A DNA stretch of 64,000 nucleotides from Epidermidibacterium keratini (lineage in GTDB: Bacteria; Actinomycetota; Actinomycetes; Mycobacteriales; Antricoccaceae): contig NZ_CP047156.1 of the NCBI RefSeq assembly GCF_009834025.1, forward strand, positions 2,786,067 through 2,850,066, given 5' to 3'. The position numbers were made by a program, and so were the translations under genes. This document shows, piece by piece, positions 63,971-64,000 of the stretch. Below the pieces are notes generated by a model that had not been told where the DNA came from, ran no database searches, and worked only from the letters and a program-made list of their open reading frames with translations. How positions within the stretch are numbered: the stretch's first letter is position 1; each line of letters opens with the position of its first letter.

Positions 63971-64000
63971 GCAACCGCAGATCGCGGCTAAACTGGCGCG

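Overview
The window is GC-rich, densely packed DNA from a free-living member of the Actinomycetota. This is inferred from the high GC content, the frequent GTG and TTG starts, type VII secretion (ESX) core genes, an actinobacterial-type LexA box, a Rv2061-type F420/FMN oxidoreductase, and a glpD / FAD-oxidase / diacylglycerol-kinase neighbourhood laid out like Rv2249c-Rv2252 of Mycobacterium tuberculosis. I cannot name the genus. There is one tRNA, no rRNA, no CRISPR array, no intact insertion sequence or prophage, and no intergenic stretch over 300 bp without a gene or gene remnant.

Layout, left to right. 1-1846: a minus-strand cluster of uncharacterised envelope genes (DUF4178, DUF2617, DUF4247 lipoprotein, DUF350 running off the left edge). 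1880-5200: a decayed zone with 17-bp tandem repeats, tRNA-Ala(CGC), and three broken genes (TPR-like, SnoaL-like, DUF2786) around one intact SDR. 5350-8200: an MFS transporter, a 52-residue XRE-type helix-turn-helix ORF, and an alpha/beta hydrolase-TetR pair behind a helically phased operator. 8200-14730: a SnoaL/LysR divergent pair, an ascorbate-type PTS (EIIA-EIIB fusion plus EIIC), and a large Ski2-like helicase. 14740-18026: a TetR/hydrolase pair, a transglutaminase-like protein and a double HxlR-type regulator. 18237-20230: panB with a DUF393 protein and a DUF2520 protein.

20264-42924 is dominated by acyl-CoA and carboxylic-acid metabolism: a class III CoA transferase, two acyl-CoA dehydrogenases, three SDRs or related reductases, an enoyl-CoA hydratase-like protein, an acyl-CoA ligase, and three nitronate-monooxygenase-like flavoproteins. 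One of these flavoproteins lacks the usual catalytic His. PadR, MarR and LysR regulators are interspersed, several with clear palindromic operators beside them. The stretch also holds an ABC-F protein, a tyrosine phosphatase, a HAD-IIA phosphatase, a PIG-L deacetylase and an SOS-boxed DUF222-HNH gene.

42868-49867 holds a DedA protein and a three-gene ESX core (eccB, eccD, eccC) without WXG100 substrates, mycosin or eccE. 49965-51766 is a cytosine uptake and deamination operon with a fungal-type deaminase behind a structured leader. 51800-57890 carries a universal stress protein, TrpB2, a TIGR03086 protein, an MHS transporter, an unknown membrane protein next to a MerR regulator, and a NudL-like Nudix hydrolase. 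58005-63970 carries Ogt, GlpD, an AGPS-like FAD enzyme, a DagK-type lipid kinase and a DUF4185-like lipoprotein.

Several convergent gene pairs overlap at their 3' ends, and other gene ends carry strong hairpins without U-tracts. Functional calls rest on motif recognition by eye; no database search was run.
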